From assembly GCA_030278955.1 (NCBI GenBank), contig JAOANR010000006.1:50558915-50622914 (forward strand): DNA of 64,000 bases, in the 5' to 3' direction. The notes beneath the pieces were generated by a model. It worked only from the letters and a program-made list of their open reading frames with translations. It searched no databases and had not been told where the DNA came from. Positions 19,667 to 31,662 of the stretch are shown here, piece by piece (the first letter of the stretch is position 1; each line of letters opens with the position of its first letter). This stretch comes from Hygrophila difformis. Lineage: Eukaryota; Streptophyta; Magnoliopsida; Lamiales; Acanthaceae. The position numbers and the translations under genes were made by a program.

Positions 19667-22179
19667 TGTAACACCCCGATTTAATTAACTCATAATTAAT
19701 TAATTTAATTACGGTTAATTAACAAAAGACTTAGTATGTGGATTATTTTGTAGGGAATGAAGATTTAAGTGGGGGGATAAGTGAGTTCAACTCACTAGAT
19801 AATAAGAGTCAAGTGCTCAAATGGGTGCAATGTGGTCAAGACAAGTAGTGTAAACCTTTTAACCCACATTCCGACCCGACCCGAGACCCATGACCCGACC
19901 CGGATCCATTTTGACTCTTCAAAATCAGATTTTTGGGTTAAGAAACCCATTTCTTCTTCCTCCCCTTCCCATTCCCGTCACTCTCTCTTGGTGCAATTGG
20001 GGATCTTCAATCTCTTGAGGAATTGGAGATTTTAGGGCCAAATCAAGTGGGGGATTCATAGTATAACATGAGGTAAGTAATTTCCAATATCTAATTCATG
20101 TTTTGGGTGAAGTTTGAAGTGGGTTTTGGAGGGTGTTATGTTGGTGGCGGGATTGAAGAGTTTGGGTTGAAATTCTTGTAGATCGGCTTGGAATTTGTGT
20201 TAAATCCTTGCTTGGGAGTTGCAAATCAGTCTTGGGAGCTAAGGTTAGTACTTGAGACCATTTTGGTGTTGTTGATTTCAGTTTTTAAGCTTCAAATGGT
20301 TTCAAGATCAAGAAATCATGTTCTTGGATGAATTATGATGTTTGGAGCTTGATTCTTGCAATATAGGCTTGGAATTGTTGATTGGAAGCTTGCAGGTTGA
20401 GAAGAGGAGCTTGGAGACTCATCTACATACCAGGCAAGGGTAGAGATAGGCCTAAATGGGGGCATAATCGGTGGAATGGCCGGAAACCGCCATTTCCATC
20501 GTTTCTGTTGTGTCGGCGCGCAGTTGGGGCGCCCTTTAGCCAAACAGCGCGCGAGCAGCGCGCGATCGAACGTCACGACGCCCGTGACGAAACCCGCGCG
20601 GGGTTGGCGCGGTTTTCTTGAGAAAACCGCGCGGGGTGCGCGCCGCCCCTCCTGCCCGCGCGGTTCGTTCGCTCGTCTTCCGGTTCTTCGCCCTGCGTGT
20701 TTCCTTAGTTCTTCTTATGCTTCTAGCATGCCATAACTATCATTATGCTCACAATCTTTGAACTTAGTTGCGATTAGCGGTGATCTACTATGCCTTAGTT
20801 GAGATCGAGTCTTGTTTCGCTTCTATGTTGATGTGAGTGTTGGTGCCGATATGTGGGGCTTGGCACACCCTTGACACTTAACTCGTGGTGAGTTGTTTAT
20901 TTTGTCATGACGCGTGATTTACGTATTGACATGTGTGGAATTGAATCTGAACATGTGTTGGTGCCGATATGTGGGGCTTGGCACACCTTTGATACTTAAC
21001 TCGCGATGAGTTGTTGATGCCGATACGTGGGACTTGGCACACCCCTGATTATACTTAACTCGAGATGAGTTGTTTATTTTGTCCTGATGCGTTGATTTAC
21101 GTATGGACATGTGATTGAATTGAATCTGAATATCTGTGATGATATGTGAATATCTGTGATGATATAAAATGCCACGACGGTAGGATACGCTATGCTTACG
21201 AATCGGTATCCGATGAGGGGCATAGTGGGATTGCTACCCAGAAGCATTGAGACTGGAAAGGATTTATATCCTAGTCTGATTTTGGCTGGAGAGGGCTCAT
21301 GACCCTTTGCCTGACCCGCTTGCCGTAAGCCACGATTTCAGCTGTTAGTGTCCGCGGCGGGGGCACTGTGGGTATGTCTCTCGACCATTAAGGGGTGTGG
21401 ACCCTTATATGGGAGGGAATACCGACCATGGTACCTAGGTGCGCGCTAGACATGCTTATGTGATGCATTTAGGGTAGATAGACATTTTAGGTCATAACAT
21501 TTCATCTCATCATCCATCATTCATCTTATTTGCAGTGGTTGAAGCACCGGTATGGGACGGTGTGATGTTTACTTATTTGCACTGCTCAATTTTTATGTTA
21601 TGCCTAATAAATGTTTAAAAACGGAATATATCTCCACATATATGTATAAATATACTTCTAGGGAATCAAGTTAATTCTTGTTTCCCCTTATGCCGATTCT
21701 TCTATTCTTGCTCAGTACCTTGTACTGACCCTTGCTATGTTTTTATGTATAGATATTCCCGGGGAGGACGCAGAGCCTGAGCACGAGGTGGGGTTTGGGG
21801 ATGAGTGATCTACCTAGAGATGCATTTGCATGTTGTGGACCTATGTGCTTGTCTTGAATAATATGCTATGACTCTATTACCTTGTCTCGTACTGCTTGTG
21901 GTACCGATCGGTACATTATGTTCTGTCTTGTGTGTACTTGATATCTCTGACAGGTTGAGATGAGACTGATATGTCGACTGTTATGTCGCATGAATAAGGC
22001 TTGTAAGCCGGACGTCTGTTATGATGTGAGGTTTCCTTTCTGGATTTGTATTATGATTCATTGGCTTCCTGTTACTTGGCTACGTGTTATTGATCTTAAA
22101 TTGATTGGCCAACAGTTTAAGAGAGGTAACACGGCAGTGACGTCACAGAAATTTGGTTTTAAATTTTTGGGGCGTTACA
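19667..22179 (+). repeat. 5' LTR of the Tekay element (2513 bp)
   Basis: TG...CA ends. It contains a GC-rich block (20510-20690) with a 12-bp-arm hairpin at 20607-20632, and three imperfect repeats of a GTGCCGATATGTGGGGCTTGG phrase between 20830 and 21050. No gene inside. Confidence 0.93.
20607..20632. other. GC-rich hairpin inside the Tekay LTR
   Basis: Arms GCGCGGTTTTCT and AGAAAACCGCGC are perfect complements around a two-base centre. The 3' LTR copy (25578-25603) has one C to T change in the left arm. Confidence 0.8.
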
Positions 22180-22181
22180 TT

Positions 22182-22194
22182 TGGTATCAGAGCC
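22182..22194 (+). other. tRNA-iMet primer-binding site of the Tekay element
   Basis: TGGTATCAGAGCC two bases after the 5' LTR end, the standard chromovirus primer site. Confidence 0.92.
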
Positions 22195-22479
22195 ATGTTT
22201 GCTCGTATGTGCTTAGAATTCTAACACAAGCATGTGGTGAGATGTGTGGGGGAAAGCATATAGTGTAGGAATTGCATCTAGCTCTGCTTATATTCTTGTA
22301 GATTGCATTGTTTTTGGTTATCTGCGTCCCCTATAGGGGAGGATTGTGGTTTGTGAATCAAACCAGGATCAATCCTTGGGGATATTCCGGGAGATCTATA
22401 CTTAATAATCGATGTTCGGTAAAGAATTATTCTTATTTACCGAGTGTTACTGAATATCTCGTTACGTTACGAATTTAGG

Positions 22480-23349
22480 ATGCCGCCGCACCGGGATGGA
22501 GAGCCCAGGAGGAGGGGAAGGCCTCGTAGGAATCAGGGGCCAGCTACTGGGGGTCGTGGACAGTGCCATGAGAATGGTGGACTTGGCAATGATCACGTGG
22601 AAAATGTTCCAATTGAGGAACCTGTAGAGGTGGAGGATGACTTGAACTATGAGGACGAACCAGTGCCTCCACCACCACCGCCACCGGTGCAGATGCCCAT
22701 TGATCCTCAGTTTATGCAACATATGTTTAATGCTATGCATGGGATGTATCAAGGGCAGGCGAATCAACCTGCACAACCACCACCCAGACCCGTGGATTAC
22801 GTGCATCTAGCAAGGCATTATCAACCGCCGGTCTTTAGTGGAGGAGTAGACCCGGTTGCTCTGACTGATTGGATTTATCATATGGAGGAGATCTTCGAAA
22901 ATATAGACTGCCCAGAGGATTGGAAGGTCAGGGTGGGACGGCAGTATCTTACTGGACCAGCTCTCCATTGGTGGAGGTCGCGTAAGAGTGAGCTTATGGC
23001 GAGACCCAACTTCTCATGGGGAGTTTTCTGTCATGCTTTGAGATCCCACTTTTTCACCACACAGATGATGAATGTTAAAAAGAGGGAATTTCTCAACTTA
23101 GAGCAAGCAGGAAATATGACAGTGTCTGAGTACTATGGTCGTTTTGTGGAACTCATGTCATACGTACCAATGCTAGTTGCTGATGAGGAAGATAAGGTTT
23201 CGAAGTTTGTGGATGGATTGAAGGCTGAGATCCGGACTGGGTTTAGCAACCAACACGCCTGCTTAGCTTCAGCATATGATCAGGCTTTATTCATTGAAAG
23301 AGCTCGTGCTGATGTGCAGCGCGTGTGGGCCGCTCGTCGTAGGGAGTAA
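22480..23349 (+). CDS. gag: Tekay gag (capsid part), ended by a premature stop
   Basis: 289 residues from ATG 22480. The N-terminus is basic (RRRGRPRRN), followed by an acidic and proline-rich linker and the retrotransposon gag domain: PPVFSGGVDP, W.YHMEEIF, GPALHWW, W..F..AL.SHFFT and EFLNLEQ...V.EY are all present. The frame stops at TAA 23347-23349, but the same frame continues with zinc knuckle and protease, so in active relatives gag would run on. Would form particles, possibly truncated without nucleocapsid. Confidence 0.88.
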   Translation: MPPHRDGEPRRRGRPRRNQGPATGGRGQCHENGGLGNDHVENVPIEEPVEVEDDLNYEDEPVPPPPPPPVQMPIDPQFMQHMFNAMHGMYQGQANQPAQPPPRPVDYVHLARHYQPPVFSGGVDPVALTDWIYHMEEIFENIDCPEDWKVRVGRQYLTGPALHWWRSRKSELMARPNFSWGVFCHALRSHFFTTQMMNVKKREFLNLEQAGNMTVSEYYGRFVELMSYVPMLVADEEDKVSKFVDGLKAEIRTGFSNQHACLASAYDQALFIERARADVQRVWAARRRE

Positions 23350-24117
23350 GGGGGGCCGGCTAGACCCCAACATAGGCAGACGAGGCCGAGAAGCGGTGGA
23401 GAGACCTCTAGGCCTCAGACTTATGCACAGCCACCGTATAGAAGCGGACCCCACTGCTGGAATTGCGGACAGCAAGGACATTTGAGGTCGCAGTGCCCAC
23501 AGTTGGTAGGTCGAGTAGGAGGATCTACTTCAGATGCGTCTGGTGGGAATGCGTCGCGTGGACGAGGTGCAGACAGAGGTCGTGGACCACAGGGGAACCG
23601 TGGGGGCCGCCTCAATGTGATTGAGCGGGCTGAGCTAGATGGGCGAGATGATGTCATGACTGGTACTATACTAGTTGACAATGTGCCTGCTTATGCCTTA
23701 TATGATTCGGGTGCATCATGCTCGTTTATATCATTGGAATTCGTAACCAATAATGATGTGGGACCACTGGAGGCTTATCAACTCCCTGTTACGCTACCTT
23801 CGGGAGACCTCATGCGAAGCCAGTGGATTAAACCCGATGCACAGATAATCATCAAAGAGCGAGAGTTCAGAGCGAATCTAGTGGTGCTAGATTTGGCAGA
23901 TTTTGACGTGATTTTGGGAATGGATTGGCTGTCTGAGTACCAAGTCAGATTAGACTGCGGGATACCAAGGATTTCCTTCACCAATGAAGAAGGTGAGCAA
24001 GTGGTTTATTACCCTCCTAACATTCGAGTAGTATCTTCTGTCACTTTTGCAGCTTTAATTAGAAAAGAGTATCCGGTATACTTTTGTTCTGTGCGTGATA
24101 TGACGCCCTTGTGTTAG
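23350..24117 (+). pseudogene. Tekay nucleocapsid knuckle and protease, separated from gag by a stop
   Basis: Same frame as gag. A CCHC knuckle (CWNCGQQGHLRSQC) begins at 23455. The aspartic protease follows: a VDNVPAYALYDSGAS segment with catalytic Asp in DSG, and VILGMDWLS as the second conserved strand. The frame ends at TAG 24115-24117, near where RT should begin. Without initiation or read-through at the upstream TAA it would not be translated from gag. Confidence in the domains is high; whether it is expressed is unknown. Confidence 0.85.
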
Positions 24118-24577
24118 AGTGATCTTTCAGAGCGAGTGGTGATGGGTCCTGAACTCATTGAGCAGACCACTGAAGTGGTACGAGTGATCAGAGACGATTT
24201 GGGAAGAAGGGGAAAGTGAGTCCCAGATTTATAGGCCCTATGAGATCACTAAGAAGATTGAGAAGGTCGCTTACCGGTTAGAATTGCCAACTGAGGTGGG
24301 AAAGGTGCACAACGTTTTCCACGTCTCTCAGTTGAGGAAGTTTATCTCGGATCCTAACAAAATTATACAACCGGAGGAGGAGGAGTTGGATGACAACCTA
24401 GAATACGAAGAATACCCCGTGGCGATTCTCGACACTAAAGAAAAGGTACTTCGCAAGAAGGCGATCAAAAGGGTGAAAGTACCTTGGTCGAGACATGGCG
24501 TAGAGGGTGCCACTTGGGAGACAGAGGAAAGCATGGCTGGGCGTTATCCTGAATTGGATTTGACTCCAATTCAGTGA
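24118..24577 (+). pseudogene. Remnant of the Tekay integrase C-terminus
   Basis: Three pieces of the integrase tail are visible: DLSERVVMGPELIEQTTE (from 24121), then RFGKKGKVSPRFIGP (from about 24214) after a second internal deletion, then a one-base frame change, then the VHNVFHVSQLRK segment and a chromodomain-like W..H...ATWE motif ending at 24577. The RT, RNase H and catalytic integrase that should separate the first piece from protease are absent, a loss of several kilobases compared with full Tekay elements. Confidence 0.85.
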
Positions 24578-24621
24578 AGTAATGACCTTAATCCATACTT
24601 TTTCATTCGAGGACGAATGAT

Positions 24622-24637
24622 CCTAAGGGGGAGAGAT
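24622..24637 (+). other. Polypurine tract of the Tekay element
   Basis: AAGGGGGAGAGA directly before the TG of the 3' LTR. Confidence 0.85.
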
Positions 24638-27150
24638 TGTAACACCCCGATTTAATTAACTCATAATTAATTAATTTAATTACGGTTAATTAACAAAAGA
24701 CTTAGTATGTGGATTATTTTGTAGGGAATGAAGATTTAAGTGGGGGGATAAGTGAGTTCAACTCACTAGATAATAAGAGTCAAGTGCTCAAATGGGTGCA
24801 ATGTGGTCAAGACAAGTAGTGTAAACCTTTTAACCCACATTCCGACCCGACCCGAGACCCATGACCCGACCCGGATCCATTTTGACTCTTCAAAATCAGA
24901 TTTTTGGGTTAAGAAACCCATTTCTTCTTCCTCCCCTTCCCATTCCCGTCACTCTCTCTTGGTGCAATTGGGGATCTTCAATCTCTTGAGGAATTGGAGA
25001 TTTTAGGGCCAAATCAAGTGGGGGATTCATAGTATAACATGAGATAAGTAATTTCCACTATCTAATTCATGTTTTGGGTGAAGTTTGAAGTGGGTTTTGG
25101 AGGGTGTTATGTTGGTGGCGGGATTGAAGAGTTTGGGTTGAAATTCTTGTAGATCGGCTTGGAATTTGTGTTAAATCCTTGCTTGGGAGTTGCAAATCAG
25201 TCTTGGGAGCTAAGGTTAGTACTTGAGACCATTTTGGTGTTGTTGATTTCAGTTTTTAAGCTTCAAATGGTTTCAAGATCAAGAAATCATGTTCTTGGAT
25301 GAATTATGATGTTTGGAGCTTGATTCTTGCAATATAGGCTTGGAATTGTTGATTGGAAGCTTGCAGGTTGAGAAGAGGAGCTTGGAGACTCATCTACATA
25401 CCAGGCAAGGGTAGAGATAGGCCTAAATGGGGGCATAATCGGTGGAATGGCCGGAAACCGCCATTTCCATCGTTTCTGTTGTGTCGGCGCGCAGTTGGGG
25501 CGCCCTTTAGCCAAACAGCGCGCGAGCAGCGCGCGATCGAACGTCACGACGCCCGTGACGAAACCCGCGCGGGGTTGGCGTGGTTTTCTTGAGAAAACCG
25601 CGCGGGGTGCGCGCCGCCCCTCCTGCCCGCGCGGTTCGTTCGCTCGTCTTCCGGTTCTTCGCCCTGCGTGTTTCCTTAGTTCTTCTTATGCTTCTAGCAT
25701 GCCATAACTATCATTATGCTCACAATCTTTGAACTTAGTTGCGATTAGCGGTGATCTACTATGCCTTAGTTGAGATCGAGTCTTGTTTCGCTTCTATGTT
25801 GATGTGAGTGTTGGTGCCGATATGTGGGGCTTGGCACACCCTTGACACTTAACTCGTGGTGAGTTGTTTATTTTGTCATGACGCGTGATTTACGTATTGA
25901 CATGTGTGGAATTGAATCTGAACATGTGTTGGTGCCGATATGTGGGGCTTGGCACACCTTTGATACTTAACTCGCGATGAGTTGTTGATGCCGATACGTG
26001 GGACTTGGCACACCCCTGATTATACTTAACTCGAGATGAGTTGTTTATTTTGTCCTGATGCGTTGATTTACGTATGGACATGTGATTGAATTGAATCTGA
26101 ATATCTGTGATGATATGTGAATATCTGTGATGATATAAAATGCCACGACGGTAGGATACGCTATGCTTACGAATCGGTATCCGATGAGGGGCATAGTGGG
26201 ATTGCTACCCAGAAGCATTGAGACTGGAAAGGATTTATATCCTAGTCTGATTTTGGCTGGAGAGGGCTCATGACCCTTTGCCTGACCCGCTTGCCGTAAG
26301 CCACGATTTCAGCTGTTAGTGTCCGCGGCGGGGGCACTGTGGGTATGTCTCTCGACCATTAAGGGGTGTGGACCCTTATATGGGAGGGAATACCGACCAT
26401 GGTACCTAGGTGCGCGCTAGACATGCTTATGTGATGCATTTAGGGTAGATAGACATTTTAGGTCATAACATTTCATCTCATCATCCATCATTCATCTTAT
26501 TTGCAGTGGTTGAAGCACCGGTATGGGACGGTGTGATGTTTACTTATTTGCACTGCTCAATTTTTATGTTATGCCTAATAAATGTTTAAAAACGGAATAT
26601 ATCTCCACATATATGTATAAATATACTTCTAGGGAATCAAGTTAATTCTTGTTTCCCCTTATGCCGATTTTTCTATTCTTGCTCAGTACCTTGTACTGAC
26701 CCTTGCTATGTTTTTATGTATAGATATTCCCGGGGAGGACGCAGAGCCTGAGCACGAGGTGGGGTTTGGGGATGAGTGATCTACCTAGAGATGCATTTGC
26801 ATGTTGTGGACCTATGTGCTTGTCTTGAATAATATGCTATGACTCTATTACCTTGTCTCGTACTGCTTGTGGTACCGATCGGTACATTATGTTCTGTCTT
26901 GTGTGTACTTGATATCTCTGACAGGTTGAGATGAGACTGATATGTCGACTGTTATGTCGCATGAATAAGGCTTGTAAGCCGGACGTCTGTTATGATGTGA
27001 GGTTTCCTTTCTGGATTTGTATTATGATTCATTGGCTTCCTGTTACTTGGCTACGTGTTATTGATCTTAAATTGATTGGCCAACAGTTTAAGAGAGGTAA
27101 CACGGCAGTGACGTCACAGAAATTTGGTTTTAAATTTTTGGGGCGTTACA
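24638..27150 (+). repeat. 3' LTR of the Tekay element (2513 bp)
   Basis: Same length as the 5' LTR. Noted differences: GAGGTAAG to GAGATAAG, CCAATATC to CCACTATC, GGCGCGG to GGCGTGG, and GATTCTTC to GATTTTTC. Confidence 0.93.
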
Positions 27151-27155
27151 CCTTT

Positions 27156-29170
27156 CCCCATGGGACTCCTTTTGGTCGACCACTACAGCCCCTTGGTCGA
27201 CCATGGACCCATCCATGGGGTGTGGGCATGTTCCTCCCCCTGTCCAGGCTTCCTGTAGGTCGTATAACCCCTTTCAGGCCATTCCGGGCCCATTCCGGGC
27301 ACTTAAACACTAAACAGAAGGACCTTTCCCCATGGGACTCCTCTTGGTCGACCACTACAGCTCCTTGGTCGACCATGGATCCTCCCATGGGGTTTGGACA
27401 TGTTCCTCCCCCTGTCCAGGCTTCCGGTAGGTCGTATCACCCCTTTCAGGCCATTCCAGGCCCATTCGGAGCACTTAAACACTAAACAGAAGGACCTTTC
27501 CCCATGGGACTCCTCTTGGTCGACCACTACAGCCCCTTGGTCGACCATGAACCCTTCCATGGGGTGTGGGCATGTTCCTCCCCTGTCCAGGCTTCCGGTA
27601 GGTCGTATCACCCTTTTCAGGCCATTCCGGGCCCATTCGGAGCACTTAAACACTAAACAGAAGGACCTTTCCCCATGGGACTCCTCTTGGTCGACCACTA
27701 CAGCCCCTTGGTCGACCATGGACTCTCCCATGGGGTGTGGGCATGTTCCTCCCCCTGTCCAGGCTTCCGGTAGGTCGTATAACCCCTTTCTGGCCATCCC
27801 GGGCCCATTCGGAGAACTTAGACACTAAAAAGAAGGACCTTTCCCCATGGGACTCCTCTTGGTCGACCACTACAGCCCCTTGGTCGACCATGGACCCTTC
27901 CATGGGGTGTGGGCATGTTCCTCCCCCTGTCCAGGCTTCCGGTAGGTCGTATCACCCTTTTCAGGCCATTCCGGGCCCATTTGGAGCACTTAAACACTAA
28001 ACAGAAGGACCTTTCCCCATGGGACTCCTCTTGGTCGACCACTACAGCCCCTTGGTCGACCATGGACTCTCCCATGGGGTGTGGGCATGTTCCTCCCCTG
28101 TCCAGGCTTCCGGTAGGTCGTATAACCCCTTTCTGGCCATCCCGGGCCCATTCGGAGAACTTAGACACTAAAAAGGAGGACTTTTCCCATGAGACTCCTC
28201 TTGGTCGACCACTACAGCCCCTTGGTCGACCATGGACCCTCCCATGGGGTTTGGACATGTTCCTCCCCCTGTCCAGGCTTCCGGTAGGTCGTATAACCCC
28301 TTTCTGGCCATCCCGGGCCCATTCGGAGCACTTAGACACTAAAAAAGGAGGAATTTTCCCATGGGACTCCTCTTGGTCGACCACTACAGCTCCTTGGTCG
28401 ACCATGGACTCTCCCATGGGGTGTGGGAATGTTCCTCCCCTGTTTAGGCTTCCGCTAGGTCGTATAACCCCTTTCTGGCCATCCCGGGCCCATTCGGAGC
28501 ATTTAAACACTACAAAGGAGGACCTTTCCCATGGGACTCCTTTTGGTCGACCACTACAGCCCCTTGGTCGACCATGGACCCTTCCATGGGGTGTGGGCAT
28601 GTTCCTCCCCCTGTCCAGGCTTCCGGTAGGTCGTATAACCCCTTTCTGGCCATCCTAGGCCCATTCGGAGCACTTAAACACTAAAAAGGAGGAACTTTCC
28701 CATGGGACTCCTCTTGGTCGACCACTACATCCCCTTGGTCGACCATGGACCCTCCCATCGGGTGTGGGCATGCTCCTCTCCCTGTCCAGGCTTCCGGTGG
28801 GTCGTATAACCCCTTTTTAGCCATTCTAGGCCCATTCAGAGCACTTAAACAACGAAGAGGAGTTCCCATCTCCATGGAATATCTTGTGGTCGACCAAGAC
28901 ACCCTTCTTGGTCGACCAGAGACCCCCCATGGGGTCCTGTAGCTTATCCCCAATCTATACCTCTGGGTGTCCGGGCGACCCGAGATGACTGTAGGATAAT
29001 TGTGTTGCCTTGCCAAGTAACCTATATATTTATTATATATATTTTTTATTTGCCATTAAAATATTTTTATTCAATTAATCAAGTAATTTAATTTTTCAGG
29101 CAAACTAAATTGCCCATATTAAATTACTTAAATCCCAATTTTTCCGGATATAATATTTTTTGTGATAACA
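27156..29170 (-). repeat. 5' LTR of the Tat element, second part, with ten 171-bp units
   Basis: Resumes the LTR exactly where it was split. With 18476-19666 it totals 3206 bp against 1836 bp for the 3' LTR. The 1370-bp excess is eight 171-bp units (array about 27151-28845). The outer 300 bp match the 3' LTR. Confidence 0.92.
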
Positions 29171-29469
29171 ACACCAAAACGATATATGATAAGTATACCG
29201 TACGTAAACATAAATTGGTTAAGAGTAAAGAGATTAATTTCTCTAACATTGGTTGACTGGATTGATTATATTTATAAGGCTTTAGCACTTAAGCAAGCTT
29301 TTGGAATGGAAAAAAGGGTGTCAAAAATTCGAACCAAACTATTTAAAATTTTGATTAACTAGATTTCTGACTCGAATGCAAATACTTAATTGCAACTTTG
29401 CAAGTATTTGTTCGGTTGAGTTCCTTTTTAAGTTTGTTTTTGTTTTTTTTACCAAACTGAATAGTAGTA

Positions 29470-29521
<52 letters not shown>
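29470..29521. repeat. (TTA)n microsatellite
   Basis: About sixteen uninterrupted TTA units. 29176-29469 shows nothing else that I can identify. Confidence 0.95.
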
Positions 29522-29549
29522 AGACCTTAGTTTGAGTACCAGATCTTAC

Positions 29550-30011
29550 GGGCGTTTGGAATAATTTTTTGAGTTAGTTTTGACTTTTATTTCTGCCAAA
29601 AATATTTTTGATGAAAAAATGGTGTTTGTTTTGGCTTTTAAAAAAAATAAAAACACCTAGAAAAGCTGCAAAAATGCTTATGACTCCAAAAACAGAAGCA
29701 AAAAGAACCTAGTAATGTGTGCAGAGTTATAAATGCCCTTCCTAATTTATTAAAATTATACTATAAATATATATTATCCCATATAAATAGCATATCCTTT
29801 TTCATAATTTATACATTTCAAAAGCATTTTTTTTACTTTTACACATCCAAACACACTTTTGGAAAAAAAGCTTGTGTTCAAATATTCAATCGAAACACAA
29901 AAGGTAATCAAAATAACTTTGCAAACACAAAAGATAATTCAAACACAAAAGTTACCTGCTTGACTTTCACTTCTGCTTCTCATTTTTTTCAAAAGTCAAT
30001 CCAAACGGCCC
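29550..30011. mobile_element. MITE-like element with GGGC(C)GTTTGGA ends
   Basis: The left end GGGCGTTTGGA and right end TCCAAACGGCCC are inverted. The internal sequence contains matching AAGTCAAAACT/TTTTGACTTTT and AGAAGC/GCTTCT phrases in opposite orientation. No clear target duplication, so hAT versus Harbinger type is open. Confidence 0.5.
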
Positions 30012-30412
30012 TTAATAACTTCTCCTTTTGCTCGACTATTGCTACTTGTCCTCACCTTCGCTCCTCCCTCACATGATTCCCCCAATCGTCCTTACAAGCT
30101 AAGGTGAGGAACGGTTGAATGTTGTCATTCTGAGTAGTTGTATTGAATTATTGATTGATTGAGTTTGTTTGAATTGTTGAATTGAATTGCGCTTCACTCC
30201 ACCATGATGTATTGTTGGTTGAGCATTTTTTATGATGGGCGAATGTGGTTTTTTGCTATGGGCATTGGATTGTTTAAGCTTTATTGGATGTTAAATGTGT
30301 TAATAATTGTATGGTTTTGGTTCAAGTAGTTGCTTTCGAATTTTTCAGTTCAGTTTCTATTAGGAGGTTGGAATAATAAGTAGGAGTATTTATTTGGTTC
30401 CATTAGCAGATA
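30012..30412. other. Intergenic DNA, no gene recognised
   Basis: T-rich low-copy-looking sequence between two MITEs; no coding signal or conserved domain seen. Confidence 0.5.
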
Positions 30413-30670
30413 CTCCATTTTTTTTCTTCCAAAGGTTACGTTTTGACTTTTTTACTGTTCAATGTAGTACTTTGACTTCTATTTTTGTTATAATTATAGA
30501 AGACAAAATATATGCAAGTGAGATCTTGTTGGATTCGTTTCATCTTGTAGTTTTTAAATATTAAATTTTTAGAATTTTTACTTGTACCGGATTTGAGTTA
30601 TAAATCGTTGAAAATGTGAATTGACATACATGCAAATAAGAAGTGTAACCTTTAAAAAAAACGGAAGAAG
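30413..30670. mobile_element. Stowaway-like MITE
   Basis: 258 bp, flanked by TA (30411-30412 and 30671-30672). The ends pair over about 28 bp (CTCCATTTTTTTTCTTCC with its counterpart at the right end). Internal sequence is shared with the MITEs at 7184, 38339 and 62209. Confidence 0.8.
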
Positions 30671-30760
30671 TACCTAAATTTTTTTTCCAGGCTTGGCTTA
30701 CTAAAAAATAAATAAAAAAATTAAAAAAATCAATCAGGTCAATCAAACCGGGTCCACACT

Positions 30761-31364
30761 TAGGGGTGGGATTAAACCAGACTACTCGACAGGGATTTAT
30801 GGTCTGGCCTACTGAAGGCCAGACTAGATTTTTTTTTTTTATAAACAGGCAAGACTTATGCTAATTTAAAAGCCTATTTAGCTAAATAGGCCTAGACCAG
30901 GCTTAATTAAAAGCCTTTTAGGCCTACCCGGCCGGCATATTTATCATATTATTAGTTTATTTATGTTTATTACATGAGAATATGTCAGTATTATTAGTAC
31001 TATATTATGTAAAAATAATTATGAATTTGATCTTATATAGATTTTTAAAATAGTTATGAGTTTTTTCTCGTATATAAATAGTTCAACCCCGTATATAAAT
31101 AGTTTTGGATGAAAACTTGCCCAATTGAATAAATTTTGTCTTCCAACCTTATGATTACATCCAGATATATATATATATATATAAATTAAACTTATTTCTG
31201 AAATAGGCTTAATCAGACTTTTAAAAGGTTTAGAAGCTGACCTATTAAATAAATAGGCCAGACCTATAACATAGATCTATCAAAGGTAATAGGTAAGACT
31301 CGGGCCTATGAAAATCGATGTAGGCCGACCCGTACAAGCCTAGGCCTAACTTATTTCCACCCTA
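30761..31364. mobile_element. hAT-type MITE
   Basis: 604 bp, ends TAGGGGTGGGA and TTTCCACCCTA, flanked by a perfect 8-bp duplication TCCACACT (30753-30760 and 31365-31372), the size typical of hAT. Rich in AGGCC/GGCCT phrases in both orientations. Non-coding. Confidence 0.85.
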
Positions 31365-31479
31365 TCCACACTTAGGCAAAAGCGCGGTCCATGCAAAACA
31401 ACCCGACCCATGTCCACCTGAAAATTATACCCGCCCCGACCCACATTAAATAATTAGCATTATGCGGCCGAAAGGGGGA

Positions 31480-31567
31480 AGGGTTTTGTGGGAGGTTTTC
31501 GTTGTCTGTTTGCACCCCCAACATTTCTTCATTTCAGCTTGATGCCGATTCATCTCTGGTTTTGCTG
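31480..31567 (+). other. 5' untranslated first exon of the uL4m gene (start approximate)
   Basis: A good donor CTG|GTAAGT ends at 31567; the matching acceptor TTTCAG ends at 33661. The exon has one ATG (31541) followed by a short frame, so it could carry an upstream ORF. The transcription start is not visible and 31480 is a guess from the change to gene-like composition. Confidence 0.5.
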
Positions 31568-31662
31568 GTAAGTGCTCCCGTAATTAATTTCTGTGCGCCA
31601 TAGGATGCTTGTTCATGAATTGAGTTATGCGGCCTCTCTTTTTCTGATCAAAAGGCTACTTT

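Larger units (their letters stand above)
19667..27150 (+). mobile_element. Tekay/Del-type chromovirus, deletion derivative, nested in the Tat 5' LTR
   Basis: 7484 bp with TGTAACACCCCG start and GGCGTTACA end, perfect CCTTT target duplications (19662-19666 and 27151-27155), two LTRs of exactly 2513 bp, a tRNA-Met primer site and a polypurine tract. Only gag, zinc knuckle, protease and the integrase tail remain; RT, RNase H and the integrase core are gone. I noticed only four differences between the LTRs. It must have been mobilised by enzymes from another copy. Confidence 0.93.
7522..29170 (-). mobile_element. Tat-lineage Ty3/gypsy LTR retrotransposon, complete outer element
   Basis: Bounded by TG...CA LTR ends and a perfect 5-bp target duplication ACACC (7517-7521 and 29171-29175). 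In element orientation (minus) the order is 5' LTR, PBS, gag, protease, RT, RNase H, second archaeal-type RNase H, integrase, two antisense genes, polypurine tract, 3' LTR. The double RNase H, an antisense gene region before the 3' LTR and the absence of a chromodomain place it in the Tat group. The 5' LTR is interrupted by the Tekay element 19667-27150. Where I compared the LTRs base for base (1191 bp, 7522-8712 against 18476-19666) I saw no difference, indicating a young insertion. Confidence 0.93.

Noticed and set aside
20316..21110. Frames repeated at 25287-26081
   Set aside because: Within the Tekay LTRs; identical because the LTRs are, and without domain support.
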